From assembly GCF_029081005.1 (NCBI RefSeq), contig NZ_JAJQTQ010000025.1, positions 1-52,471 on the forward strand: a DNA stretch of 52,471 nt, in the 5' to 3' direction. Below the pieces are notes generated by a model. It was not told the origin of the DNA. It ran no database searches and was given only the letters and a program-made list of their open reading frames with translations. Shown one piece after another: positions 30,888-37,632 of the stretch. The translations under genes and the position numbers were made by a program. Positions within the stretch are counted from its first letter, which is position 1, and every line of letters begins with the position of its first letter. Source of the DNA: Halomonas elongata. Lineage in GTDB: Bacteria > Pseudomonadota > Gammaproteobacteria > Pseudomonadales > Halomonadaceae.

Positions 30888-30916
30888 TTGCGTTTCGTCT
30901 CGGCGTTGACTAGTAT
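30888..30916 (+). promoter_or_regulatory. Candidate rho promoter and long rho leader (to 31252)
   Basis: TTGCGT (30888-30893), a 17-bp spacer and TAGTAT (30911-30916) could start transcription near 30923, giving a leader of about 330 nt. E. coli rho also has a long leader (about 250 nt) with Rho-dependent autogenous attenuation. The region 30814-31252 (439 bp) holds no gene I can support: an open frame runs through it into rho but has no ribosome site and no protein-like composition. The ppx promoter must also lie here but is not clear. Confidence 0.4.
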
Positions 30917-31252
30917 CGGGGCGTTCGCCTGTTCCGAATGCTTCCCGACCGCTCAATGGCGACTGCGCCGCGGTCAAACTCCAAGTCGTCAGATAGCCCA
31001 CTGCATCAGTCCGTGATTCTGGCTTTCAGCCCAGATCCGCTGATTCAGGCGAAACTAACCTGCTCCCTCGATATCACGTTCATGGCAGACATCCCCATAC
31101 GCGGCGGTTGTCCCTCCATGGCCATAGGGTTCACGCAAACGAGAGCAGCCTGTCCGGGTTCTGAACGCACCCAATTATGGCGTTTACGTCTCGCCTCCTG
31201 TCCATCACGGCGCATACCGCCCGGCTTTCAAGAGCAACGTCTGAACACACCG

Positions 31253-32512
31253 ATGAATCTTACCGAACTCAAGCAAAAGCCCGTGCCGGAACTCCTGGAG
31301 ATTGCCCGCGAAATGGGCATCGACAATCTGGCGCGCTCCCGTAAGCAGGACATCATCTTTGCCATTCTCAAGAAGCACGCCAAGAGTGGCGAGGCCATCT
31401 ACGGGGATGGTGTGCTGGAAATCCTGCAGGACGGGTTCGGCTTCCTGCGTAGTGCCGACAGTTCCTATCTGGCCGGCCCCGATGACATCTACGTATCGCC
31501 TTCCCAGATTCGGCGTTTCAATCTGCGCAAGGGCGACTCCATTTCCGGCAAGATTCGTCCGCCCAAGGAAGGGGAGCGTTACTTCGCGCTGTTGAAGGTC
31601 AGCCAGATCAACTTCGACAAGCCGGAGAATGCCAAGCACAAGATCCTCTTCGAGAACCTCACGCCGCTGTTTCCTCAGGAGCGGCTGCACATGGAGATCG
31701 GCAACGGCTCCACCGAGGATCTGACGGCGCGCGTGATCGACCTGACCGCGCCCATCGGCAAGGGGCAACGTGGCTTGCTGGTGTCCCCGCCCAAGGCGGG
31801 CAAGACCCTGATGCTGCAGAACATTGCCACGTCCATCACCCGCAACAACCCCGAGTGCCACCTGATCGTGCTGCTGATTGACGAGCGGCCCGAGGAGGTC
31901 ACCGAGATGTCGCGCACGGTGCGTGGCGAGGTGGTGGCCTCGACCTTCGACGAGCCGCCGGCACGCCACGTCCAGGTCGCCGAGATGGTCATCGAGAAGG
32001 CCAAGCGGCTGGTCGAGCACAAACGCGATGTGGTGGTCCTGCTCGATTCCATCACGCGTCTGGCTCGGGCCTACAACACCGTGGTGCCGTCCTCGGGCAA
32101 GGTGCTGACCGGTGGTGTCGACGCCCATGCCCTGGAGAAGCCCAAGCGCTTCTTCGGTGCGGCGCGCAACATCGAGGAGGGCGGCAGCCTGACCATCATC
32201 GCCACGGCGCTGGTCGATACCGGCTCCAAGATGGACGAGGTGATCTTCGAGGAGTTCAAGGGCACCGGCAACATGGAAGCCCACCTGGACCGCAAGCTGG
32301 CCGAGAAGCGCGTCTACCCGGCGCTCAATATCCGCCGCTCCGGTACGCGCCGCGAGGACCTCATCGCCTCCGAGGAGGAGATGCAGCGCATGTGGATCCT
32401 CCGCAAGCTGCTCAATCCCATGGAAGACGTGGCGGCCACCGAGTTCCTGATCGACCGCTTGAAGGATACCAAGACTAACCTGGAATTCTTCGAGGCCATG
32501 AAGCGGCGCTGA
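31253..32512 (+). CDS. rho: Transcription termination factor Rho
   Basis: A hexameric RNA-dependent ATPase/helicase that ends transcription at Rho-dependent sites. The 419-residue protein, exactly the E. coli length, begins [20 protein letters not shown]. It has the primary RNA-binding cold-shock-like domain with [14 protein letters not shown], the P-loop [12 protein letters not shown] (about residues 176-186), [17 protein letters not shown] with the Walker B Asp, and the [22 protein letters not shown]-loop region. The start is the ATG at 31253 by family length; the ribosome site is weak, consistent with leader control. Confidence 0.98.
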   Translation: MNLTELKQKPVPELLEIAREMGIDNLARSRKQDIIFAILKKHAKSGEAIYGDGVLEILQDGFGFLRSADSSYLAGPDDIYVSPSQIRRFNLRKGDSISGKIRPPKEGERYFALLKVSQINFDKPENAKHKILFENLTPLFPQERLHMEIGNGSTEDLTARVIDLTAPIGKGQRGLLVSPPKAGKTLMLQNIATSITRNNPECHLIVLLIDERPEEVTEMSRTVRGEVVASTFDEPPARHVQVAEMVIEKAKRLVEHKRDVVVLLDSITRLARAYNTVVPSSGKVLTGGVDAHALEKPKRFFGAARNIEEGGSLTIIATALVDTGSKMDEVIFEEFKGTGNMEAHLDRKLAEKRVYPALNIRRSGTRREDLIASEEEMQRMWILRKLLNPMEDVAATEFLIDRLKDTKTNLEFFEAMKRR

Positions 32513-32543
32513 TAGGAGCTATTGCGCTTGCGTATACCGCGTT

Positions 32544-32602
32544 GAATCCTCACTCGGCCTGCTCATGTACGACTCGTACACTCCGCGGCCTCGCTCGGAT
32601 TC
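32544..32602 (+). repeat. Intergenic inverted-repeat element with CTCATGTAC core (copy 2)
   Basis: Downstream of rho, the core CTCATGTAC-N5-GTACACTC (32562-32583) is flanked by GAATCC (32544-32549) and GGATTC (32597-32602) with GGCC/GGCC closer in, an imperfect inverted repeat. It is the same core type as at 27.87 kb and 46.98 kb. The surrounding 32513-32796 holds no supportable gene. Confidence 0.6.
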
Positions 32603-32796
32603 GCCTTGTCTCCGCTGCGCTCATGACGCTCCTGATGCCCAGTTCTCGACGCTTCGGCGGCTAGATCAAGGCAAGTGGCGCCGGGGGCAGGTCGCAGAGG
32701 AGGTCCTGCGCCAGGGGTAAGGAGCATGCTTCCTCCTAGGCCTGTCGTCGGCAATCCGATGCGCCGATGCTGGGTTGCCAGGCGCAGCATCGCGAA

Positions 32797-32823
32797 GGGG
32801 CGGCATGATATGCTGCCCCTTTT
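32797..32823 (+). terminator. Rho-independent terminator or attenuator just before ubiD
   Basis: GGGGCGGCAT (32797-32806) pairs with ATGCTGCCCC (32810-32819) as a 10-bp stem with one G-U pair and a 3-nt loop, followed directly by TTTT (32820-32823). It points in the direction of ubiD and ends 32 nt before its ATG. It may simply end the rho transcript, or it may be an attenuator controlling ubiD. Confidence 0.7.
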
Positions 32824-32855
32824 GCTGTGTGTCGTTCGGGAAACGGGAAGGTCGC

Positions 32856-34349
32856 ATGAAGTACAAGGATCTGCGCGAGTTCATCGCGGCGCTGGAGGCT
32901 CAGGGGGAGCTCACGCGGGTCACCGCCGAGGTGGATCCCTATCTCGAGGTTACCGAGATCTGTGATCGCACTCTGCGGGCCGGGGGCCCGGCATTGCTGT
33001 TCGAGAACGTCAAGGGCCACGACATGCCGCTGCTCGGCAACCTCTTCGGTACGCCGAAGCGGGTCGCCATGGGCATGGGGCAGGAGTCGGTGGCGGCGCT
33101 CGGGGAGGTGGGCGAGTTGCTGGCCTTCCTCAAGGAGCCCGAACCGCCCAAGGGGTTCCGCGATGCCCTGGACAAGCTTCCGGTCTTCAAGCAGGTCATG
33201 AGCATGGGGCCCAGGACGGTGCGCAAGGCGCCGGTGCAGGAGGTGGTCCATGAAGGCGACGAGGTCGATCTCGACCGTCTTCCCATCCAGCATTGCTGGC
33301 CGGGCGACGCCGCGCCGCTGATCACCTGGCCGTTGGTGGTGACCCGCGGGCCGAACAAGTCCCGTCAGAACCTGGGGATCTATCGGCAGCAGAAGCTCTC
33401 GCGCAACCGCCTGATCATGCGCTGGCTGTCCCATCGAGGCGGTGCCCTGGACTACCAGGAGTGGCGCGAGGCGCATCCTGATGAGCCCTTTCCGGTGGCG
33501 GTGGCGCTGGGTGCCGATCCGGCGACCATCCTCGGTGCCGTGACGCCGGTGCCCGATACCCTGTCCGAGTATGCCTTCGCCGGCCTGCTGCGCGGGTCGC
33601 GCACCGAGCTGGTCAAGTGTGGTCATTCCGATCTCGAGGTGCCCGCCTCGGCGGAGATCATCCTCGAAGGCGTCATCTACCCCGACGACACGGCACCGGA
33701 AGGTCCCTACGGCGACCATACCGGCTACTACAACGAGGTGGAGGAGTTCCCGGTCTTCACCGTGACGCGCATGACCATGCGGCGCAACGCTATCTACCAC
33801 TCCACCTATACCGGGCGTCCCCCCGACGAGCCGGCGGTACTCGGGCTGGCCCTCAACGAGGTGTTCGTGCCCATCCTGCGCAAGCAGTTTCCCGAGATCG
33901 TCGACTTCTATCTGCCGCCCGAGGGTTGCTCCTACCGCATGGCGGTGGTGACCATGAAGAAACAGTATCCGGGCCATGCCAAGCGGGTGATGATGGGCGT
34001 ATGGAGCTTCCTGCGCCAGTTCATGTATACCAAGTTCGTGGTCGTGCTGGACGACGATGTGGATGCTCGCGACTGGCGGGACGTCATCTGGGCCATCACC
34101 ACGCGCATGGATCCGGCGCGGGATACCGTGATGGTCGAGAACACGCCCATCGACTATCTGGATTTCGCCTCCCCGGTGGCGGGGCTTGGTTCCAAGATGG
34201 GGCTGGACGCCACCAGCAAGTGGCCGGGCGAAACCGAGCGCGAGTGGGGCAGACCCATCGTCATGGACGAGGCCGTGAAGGCCAGGGTCAGCGAGCGCTG
34301 GGCGGAACTTGGCATCGAATTCCCCGACACCGACAAGAGGCATGCATGA
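32856..34349 (+). CDS. ubiD: 3-octaprenyl-4-hydroxybenzoate decarboxylase (UbiD family)
   Basis: A prenyl-FMN-dependent decarboxylase in ubiquinone synthesis. The 497-residue length matches UbiD of E. coli and Pseudomonas. Family segments seen include [56 protein letters not shown] with the conserved Glu region, and [20 protein letters not shown]. The ATG at 32856 has a GGGAAGG site; an in-frame ORF adds 27 codons upstream but spans the terminator hairpin. The stop overlaps the fre start (ATGA). No ubiX is visible in this window. Confidence 0.96.
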   Translation: MKYKDLREFIAALEAQGELTRVTAEVDPYLEVTEICDRTLRAGGPALLFENVKGHDMPLLGNLFGTPKRVAMGMGQESVAALGEVGELLAFLKEPEPPKGFRDALDKLPVFKQVMSMGPRTVRKAPVQEVVHEGDEVDLDRLPIQHCWPGDAAPLITWPLVVTRGPNKSRQNLGIYRQQKLSRNRLIMRWLSHRGGALDYQEWREAHPDEPFPVAVALGADPATILGAVTPVPDTLSEYAFAGLLRGSRTELVKCGHSDLEVPASAEIILEGVIYPDDTAPEGPYGDHTGYYNEVEEFPVFTVTRMTMRRNAIYHSTYTGRPPDEPAVLGLALNEVFVPILRKQFPEIVDFYLPPEGCSYRMAVVTMKKQYPGHAKRVMMGVWSFLRQFMYTKFVVVLDDDVDARDWRDVIWAITTRMDPARDTVMVENTPIDYLDFASPVAGLGSKMGLDATSKWPGETEREWGRPIVMDEAVKARVSERWAELGIEFPDTDKRHA

Positions 34350-35125
34350 CAGCCAGGACCCTGACCTGCCGGGTGATCGAGGTCGAAGACCTCACCCCCG
34401 ACGTCTTTCGCGTTTACCTGGAAGGCCGCGCCGAGGCCGTGGCCCACGCGGCCGGACAGTATCTCGAGCTCGATATCGGCGACGGGGAGTGGGTGCCTTT
34501 CTCCATTGCCAACGCCCATGGCGGCGATGGTCGCATCGAACTGCACATCCAGCACTGGCCGGAGCGCAGCAACTCCGCCAAGCTGCGTGAACTGCTGGTG
34601 GAGGCGCAGCAACTGACGCTGCGCCTGCCTGGCGGCGATTGTGTGCTCGACCCCGACAGTCGGCGCCCGCTGCTGCTGGTGGCCGCCGGCACCGGCTTCG
34701 CGCAGATGAAGGCCATCGTGGAAGCGGCCCTGGCCGAGGACGCCGAGCGCCATGTCGAGCTGTGGTGGGCCGCCAAGGAGCGACGCGATTTCTACCTGGA
34801 GCGCTTGCCCCGAGAGTGGGCCGGTCGGCATCCCAACGTCCACTTTCACGGCGTCAGCGAAGCCGGTGTGGCAGAGGATTTCGAGGCCGAGCGTGTGAAC
34901 GGGCACCATGGTCGCGTGGACGAGGTGCTGGCCCGCGAGCTCTCCGATGTCTCCGCCCATGATGTCTACCTGTCCGGCTCGCCGGGCATGGTCTATGCCT
35001 GTGTCGATGTCCTGGCCTCGTTCGGGCTGGTGCCGTCCCGAGTGTTCTCCGATGTCTTCGCCTATGCGCCTCGGGACCCGCTGGTGCCGACCGTGGGCAG
35101 CCTGGTTCGAGAGACGCGGGCATGA
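34346..35125 (+). CDS. fre: NAD(P)H-flavin reductase (Fre-like)
   Basis: A ferredoxin-reductase-fold oxidoreductase, probably reducing free FMN/FAD with NAD(P)H. The 259-residue protein has an N-terminal beta-barrel flavin domain with [20 protein letters not shown] (the PFSIAN segment equals the RxYS/T flavin motif region) and a C-terminal nucleotide-binding domain with [18 protein letters not shown] and [13 protein letters not shown]. It lacks an iron-sulfur domain. It overlaps ubiD upstream and folM downstream, both by ATGA, so the three are one translational unit. Reduced FMN is what UbiX needs to make the UbiD cofactor, so a supply role is possible but inferred. Confidence 0.88.
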   Translation: MTARTLTCRVIEVEDLTPDVFRVYLEGRAEAVAHAAGQYLELDIGDGEWVPFSIANAHGGDGRIELHIQHWPERSNSAKLRELLVEAQQLTLRLPGGDCVLDPDSRRPLLLVAAGTGFAQMKAIVEAALAEDAERHVELWWAAKERRDFYLERLPREWAGRHPNVHFHGVSEAGVAEDFEAERVNGHHGRVDEVLARELSDVSAHDVYLSGSPGMVYACVDVLASFGLVPSRVFSDVFAYAPRDPLVPTVGSLVRETRA

Positions 35126-35835
35126 GTGCGGCGCCGATCCTGATTACCGGGGGCGCACAGCGTCTCGGTCGGCATTGTGCCGAACGGTTGTGCGATGACG
35201 GGCATCCGGTGATCGTCAGCTATCGCCGCGAACGCCCGGCGCTGGACGCCCTGCGCGAGCGTGGCATCGAGACCCTGCAGGCCGATTTCGGCGACGAGGC
35301 GGGAATTCGCGATTTCATCGCGCGGCTCAGGGAGACCACCTCGTCGCTGCGGGCCGTCGTCCACAATGCCAGCGACTGGCTACCCGACGTCGAAGGCGAC
35401 GAGGCCGGCGCCAACTTCGAGCACCTGTTCCGGGTGCACATGCTGGCGCCCTATCTGATCAACCTCGAGGCGCAGGATCTCCTCGAGGCCTGTGGCGAGC
35501 CGTTGCGCGACATCGTGCACATGACCGACTACGTGGCGACTCGAGGGTCGCGCAAGCATATCGCCTATGCGGCCTCCAAGGCGGGCCTGGATAACCTGAC
35601 ATTGTCCTTCGCCGCCCGTTACGCCCCCTCGATCCAGGTCAACGCCATCGCGCCGGCCATGATCATGCTGGGCGAGAACGACGACGAGGCCTATGCCGAG
35701 AAGGCCAGGGCCAAGTCGGCGCTGGGCACGATCCCCGGCCCCGGGGTGATCTACGAAAGCCTGCGCTACCTGCTCGACAACCGCTATGTGACCGGAATAA
35801 CACTGCCGGTGGATGGTGGCCGACACCTGCGCTAG
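35122..35835 (+). CDS. folM: Dihydromonapterin reductase (FolM-like SDR)
   Basis: A short-chain dehydrogenase that reduces dihydromonapterin, and weakly dihydrofolate, with NADPH; tetrahydromonapterin is a cofactor for phenylalanine hydroxylase in Pseudomonas. The 237-residue protein closely resembles E. coli FolM as I recall it: ILITGGAQRLG (Rossmann site), VVHNASDWL, MTDYVATRGSRKHIAYAASKA with the catalytic Tyr/Lys, VNAIAPAMI, and the C-terminal VDGGRHLR. The start overlaps the fre stop. Its own stop codon lies in the arm of a long hairpin. Confidence 0.9.
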   Translation: MSAAPILITGGAQRLGRHCAERLCDDGHPVIVSYRRERPALDALRERGIETLQADFGDEAGIRDFIARLRETTSSLRAVVHNASDWLPDVEGDEAGANFEHLFRVHMLAPYLINLEAQDLLEACGEPLRDIVHMTDYVATRGSRKHIAYAASKAGLDNLTLSFAARYAPSIQVNAIAPAMIMLGENDDEAYAEKARAKSALGTIPGPGVIYESLRYLLDNRYVTGITLPVDGGRHLR

Positions 35836-35880
35836 GGCAACGCTGCATGAACGCCCGCGCGCCTCATGCGGTTGCCCTAG
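35832..35880 (+). terminator. Hairpin containing the folM stop codon
   Basis: CTAGGGCAAC (35832-35841) and GTTGCCCTAG (35871-35880) form a perfect 10-bp stem. Inside it, GCATGA (35845-35850) and TCATGC (35864-35869) add 6 bp. The folM TAG at 35833-35835 is within the left arm. No T-run follows, so it may be a stability or attenuation structure rather than a strict intrinsic terminator. Confidence 0.6.
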
Positions 35881-35915
35881 CGGAGGCCATCGTTGGCGCC
35901 TGGCCCATCGAGTGC

Positions 35916-35942
35916 TTGTCATCGGTGCCACGACACGGCAGG
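35916..35942 (+). promoter_or_regulatory. Weak candidate promoter for the aro leader
   Basis: TTGTCA (35916-35921) is a good -35. A poor CAGGAT at 17 bp spacing is the best -10 I can see before the first leader ORF. A start near 35950 would suit the leader but is unproven. Confidence 0.25.
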
Positions 35943-35969
35943 ATGATGGGGAGATTTCAGGAGACGACC

Positions 35970-36104
35970 ATGCACGCGAACCGTTGCCCCCAAGACTCAA
36001 GCACCGCCCTGCAGGCGGCGTTCGGTCGTGGGCAAGGATTCGAGGGCCGTTGGCCCGGTTACCGCTATTGGTTTAGCGACGGCGTGCCGGCGGTCGTGTC
36101 CTGA
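35970..36104 (+). CDS. Leader peptide 1 of the DAHP synthase gene (aromatic-rich)
   Basis: A 44-residue ORF with a strong ribosome site (AGGAGA, 7 nt before ATG). It contains a tight run of aromatic codons, RWPGYRYWFSDG, with Trp28, Tyr31, Tyr33, Trp34 and Phe35 (36051-36074). It ends just upstream of a set of pairing segments and a strong terminator, the layout of a translation-sensing attenuator. An in-frame ATG at 35847 exists but has no ribosome site. As in other leaders, the product is probably only a sensor. Low aromatic amino acids, or poorly charged tRNA-Trp/Tyr/Phe, would stall ribosomes here. The amino acid that is sensed cannot be fixed from sequence. Confidence 0.65.
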   Translation: MHANRCPQDSSTALQAAFGRGQGFEGRWPGYRYWFSDGVPAVVS

Positions 36105-36208
36105 CGCCACTTTCAGCGAAGGACATCACCGCGAGGCACGCCCCACCAAGGGTTGCCTCCATCAGCGAAACCCCCGGACGGCAACCCCGCCCGGGGGTTT
36201 CGCGTTTT
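36081..36208 (+). promoter_or_regulatory. Putative aromatic amino acid attenuator upstream of aroG
   Basis: Four segments can pair. Segment 1 GGCGTGCC (36081-36088), just after the aromatic codons, matches segment 2 GGCACGCC (36135-36142) perfectly. Next to segment 2, GGGTTGCC (36150-36157) matches GGCAACCC (36180-36187), which is inside the terminator loop and can act as an antiterminator. The terminator stem is 13 bp, 36165-36177 with 36191-36203, followed by G and TTTT (36205-36208). A ribosome stalled at 36051-36074 would cover segment 1, free segment 2 and favour antitermination. Confidence 0.6.
36165..36208 (+). terminator. Intrinsic terminator of the aro leader
   Basis: A perfect 13-bp GC-rich stem (GCGAAACCCCCGG with its complement) with a 13-nt loop, then GTTTT. 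It separates leader ORF 1 from leader ORF 2 and aroG, so aroG transcription from upstream must read through it. Confidence 0.85.
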
Positions 36209-36238
36209 GTCCCCTTGCATTCATCGAGGAGAACGACC

Positions 36239-36406
36239 ATGACCGTCAACCATCGCTTTTACGCCGATCGCCGTACCCCGGGACGGGACTATTACGGTTA
36301 TGGCTGGCGATTTAGCGTTGCGCGGTCGGGCCTGGACGCTGCCTCCGACCGTGAGCTTTCCGGCGGCACGACGACAGCCAATCGATGTTCACGCTCACGG
36401 AGTTGA
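36239..36406 (+). CDS. Leader peptide 2 immediately before aroG (aromatic-rich)
   Basis: A 55-residue ORF with a strong ribosome site (GAGGAG, 8 nt before the ATG), lying after the terminator. It includes the run DYYGYGWRFS with Tyr18, Tyr19, Tyr21, Trp23 and Phe25 (36290-36313), plus Phe7 and Tyr8. Its initiation region resembles that of leader 1, which suggests duplication. It stops at 36406, 5 nt before the aroG ATG and overlapping the aroG ribosome site. Its role may be translational coupling or a second sensing step. It could also be a real small protein, but Arg- and Ser-rich composition after residue 30 argues against that. Confidence 0.55.
   Translation: MTVNHRFYADRRTPGRDYYGYGWRFSVARSGLDAASDRELSGGTTTANRCSRSRS
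36323..36400 (+). promoter_or_regulatory. Mutually exclusive hairpins, one covering the aroG ribosome site
   Basis: Hairpin A pairs CGGTCGG (36323-36329) with CCGACCG (36345-36351). Hairpin B pairs CCGTGAGC (36349-36356) with GCTCACGG (36393-36400), and its right arm includes the first bases of the aroG ribosome site CGGAG (36398-36402). A and B share 36349-36351, so they compete. The 5' arm of A starts 10 nt after the aromatic codons of leader 2. Translation of leader 2 through to its stop would open B. Confidence 0.5.
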
Positions 36407-36411
36407 AACCC

Positions 36412-37482
36412 ATGAATGCCCCCGTTTCCTCGCTTTCCCAGCGCGCAGCCCTGCAGGATCGAACCGACGAGGCTGCTCTGCCCACCCCTGAAGCGCTTCG
36501 TCACGACGTCTCGCTCGCCTCGCCGCTCGCCGGCCGTATTCGGCAACAGCGCCAGGCCATTCGCGACATCCTCGCCGGCCGGGACGATCGGTTGCTGGTG
36601 GTCGTTGGCCCCTGCTCGATTCATGATCCCGACGCGGCCCTCGACTATGCCCGTCGCCTGGCGGAACTGGCGCCGCGCATCGACGACCGTATCCTGCCGG
36701 TGATGCGCGTCTATGTGGAGAAGCCCCGCACTACCGTGGGCTGGAAGGGATTGGCCTATGACCCCGACCTGGATGGTCGCGGCGACATGGCCAGGGGCCT
36801 GGCCATGTCGCGTCGGCTGATGCGCGACATCGCCGAACTGGGACTGCCGGTGGCCACCGAACTGCTGCAGCCGATGCTGGCCGCCTACCTGGACGACCTG
36901 CTGTCCTGGGTCGCCATCGGGGCCCGGACCACGGAATCCCAGCTGCATCGTGAACTGGCCAGTGGTCTGGAGGCGGTGGTCGGCTTCAAGAACGCCACCA
37001 ATGGGGATCTCGGGGTTGCCCTGGATGCCATGCACGCCGCGCGGCATCCCCATCAACATTTCGCCATGGCGCCGGACGGGAGTCCGGTGGTGCGCGAGAC
37101 GGCCGGCAACTCCCATACCCATGTGGTATTGCGCGGTGGACACGGCGAGCCCAATTACCGGGCGCCCCGGGTGGCGGCGAGTCGCCGGGCCCTGGCGGAT
37201 GCGGGGTTCCTGCCGCGTCTGATGGTGGATTGCAGCCACGCCAATGCCCGCAAGGACCATCGGCGCCAGAGCGAAGTGATGCTCGATGTACTGGGGCAGC
37301 GACTGGCAGGCGACGATGCCTTGATCGGCCTGATGCTCGAAAGCCACATCCACGAAGGCAAGCAGTCTCTCGAGCCGGGTCCACTGCGCTACGGCGTTTC
37401 GGTGACCGACGCCTGTATCGGCTGGGAGACGACCGAGCACCTGCTGCTGACAGCGGCGGAGCGCCTGCGCCGGGAGCTATAA
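36412..37482 (+). CDS. aroG: 3-deoxy-7-phosphoheptulonate synthase (type I DAHP synthase)
   Basis: The first step of the shikimate pathway, PEP plus erythrose 4-phosphate to DAHP. The 356-residue protein is a class I alpha enzyme of the AroF/G/H type, with LLVVVGPCSIHDPDAALDYA, EKPRTTVGWKGL, ARTTESQLHRE, GFKNATNGD and a metal-site segment DCSHANARKDHRRQ. Which isozyme (Phe-, Tyr- or Trp-sensitive) is not clear from sequence; the symbol is generic. The ATG at 36412 has a CGGAG site and lies 5 nt after leader 2; an ATG nine codons upstream is less likely. The stop TAA is formed by the first heptamers of a repeat element (RREL-stop). Confidence 0.93.
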   Translation: MNAPVSSLSQRAALQDRTDEAALPTPEALRHDVSLASPLAGRIRQQRQAIRDILAGRDDRLLVVVGPCSIHDPDAALDYARRLAELAPRIDDRILPVMRVYVEKPRTTVGWKGLAYDPDLDGRGDMARGLAMSRRLMRDIAELGLPVATELLQPMLAAYLDDLLSWVAIGARTTESQLHRELASGLEAVVGFKNATNGDLGVALDAMHAARHPHQHFAMAPDGSPVVRETAGNSHTHVVLRGGHGEPNYRAPRVAASRRALADAGFLPRLMVDCSHANARKDHRRQSEVMLDVLGQRLAGDDALIGLMLESHIHEGKQSLEPGPLRYGVSVTDACIGWETTEHLLLTAAERLRREL

Positions 37483-37631
37483 GCTGTAAGCTTCAAGTGG
37501 TAAGAAAAACCCTCCGAGGTGATGCCTCGGAGGGTTTGACGTTTTAGAGCAGTGGGGCAGGATACTGCCTTCGAGCTTCGAGCTTCGAGCTTCGAGCTTC
37601 GAGCTTCGAGCTTCGAGCTTCGAGCTTCGAG
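37474..37631. repeat. Heptamer element 2: degenerate arm, terminator, 9 x CTTCGAG array
   Basis: The left arm (37474-37504, 31 nt) reads GAGCTAT-AAGCTGT-AAGCTTC-AAGTGGT-AAG. AAAAACC and a bidirectional terminator follow. The right part is nine perfect CTTCGAG units (37569-37631), which end 1 nt before the ppk1 stop codon (37633-37635, minus). Read on the minus strand, the array units are AAGCTCG, so the two parts are inverted relatives of the same heptamer. The aroG stop codon (37480-37482) lies inside the left arm. Confidence 0.9.
37507..37537. terminator. Bidirectional terminator between aroG and ppk1
   Basis: A perfect 13-bp stem AAACCCTCCGAGG (37507-37519) with its complement (37525-37537) and a 5-nt loop. 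On the minus strand a T-tract (TTTTTCTTA) follows, suiting ppk1. On the plus strand TTTGACGTTTT follows, suiting aroG. Confidence 0.9.
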
Positions 37632-37632
37632 C

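Noticed and set aside
30938..31252. An N-terminal extension of Rho or a relic trxA
   Set aside because: No thioredoxin motif and no ribosome site are visible, and Rho has full length from 31253.
35847..35969. A longer version of aro leader 1 starting at 35847
   Set aside because: This ATG sits in the loop of the folM hairpin and lacks a ribosome site, while the ATG at 35970 has a strong one.
36215..36238. A start at 36215 adding eight residues to aro leader 2
   Set aside because: The in-frame TTG codon at 36215 has no ribosome site, and the GAGGAG sequence lies between it and the ATG at 36239.
37569..37631. Heptamer arrays as CRISPR
   Set aside because: Units are 7 nt, directly adjacent without spacers, and no cas genes are nearby.
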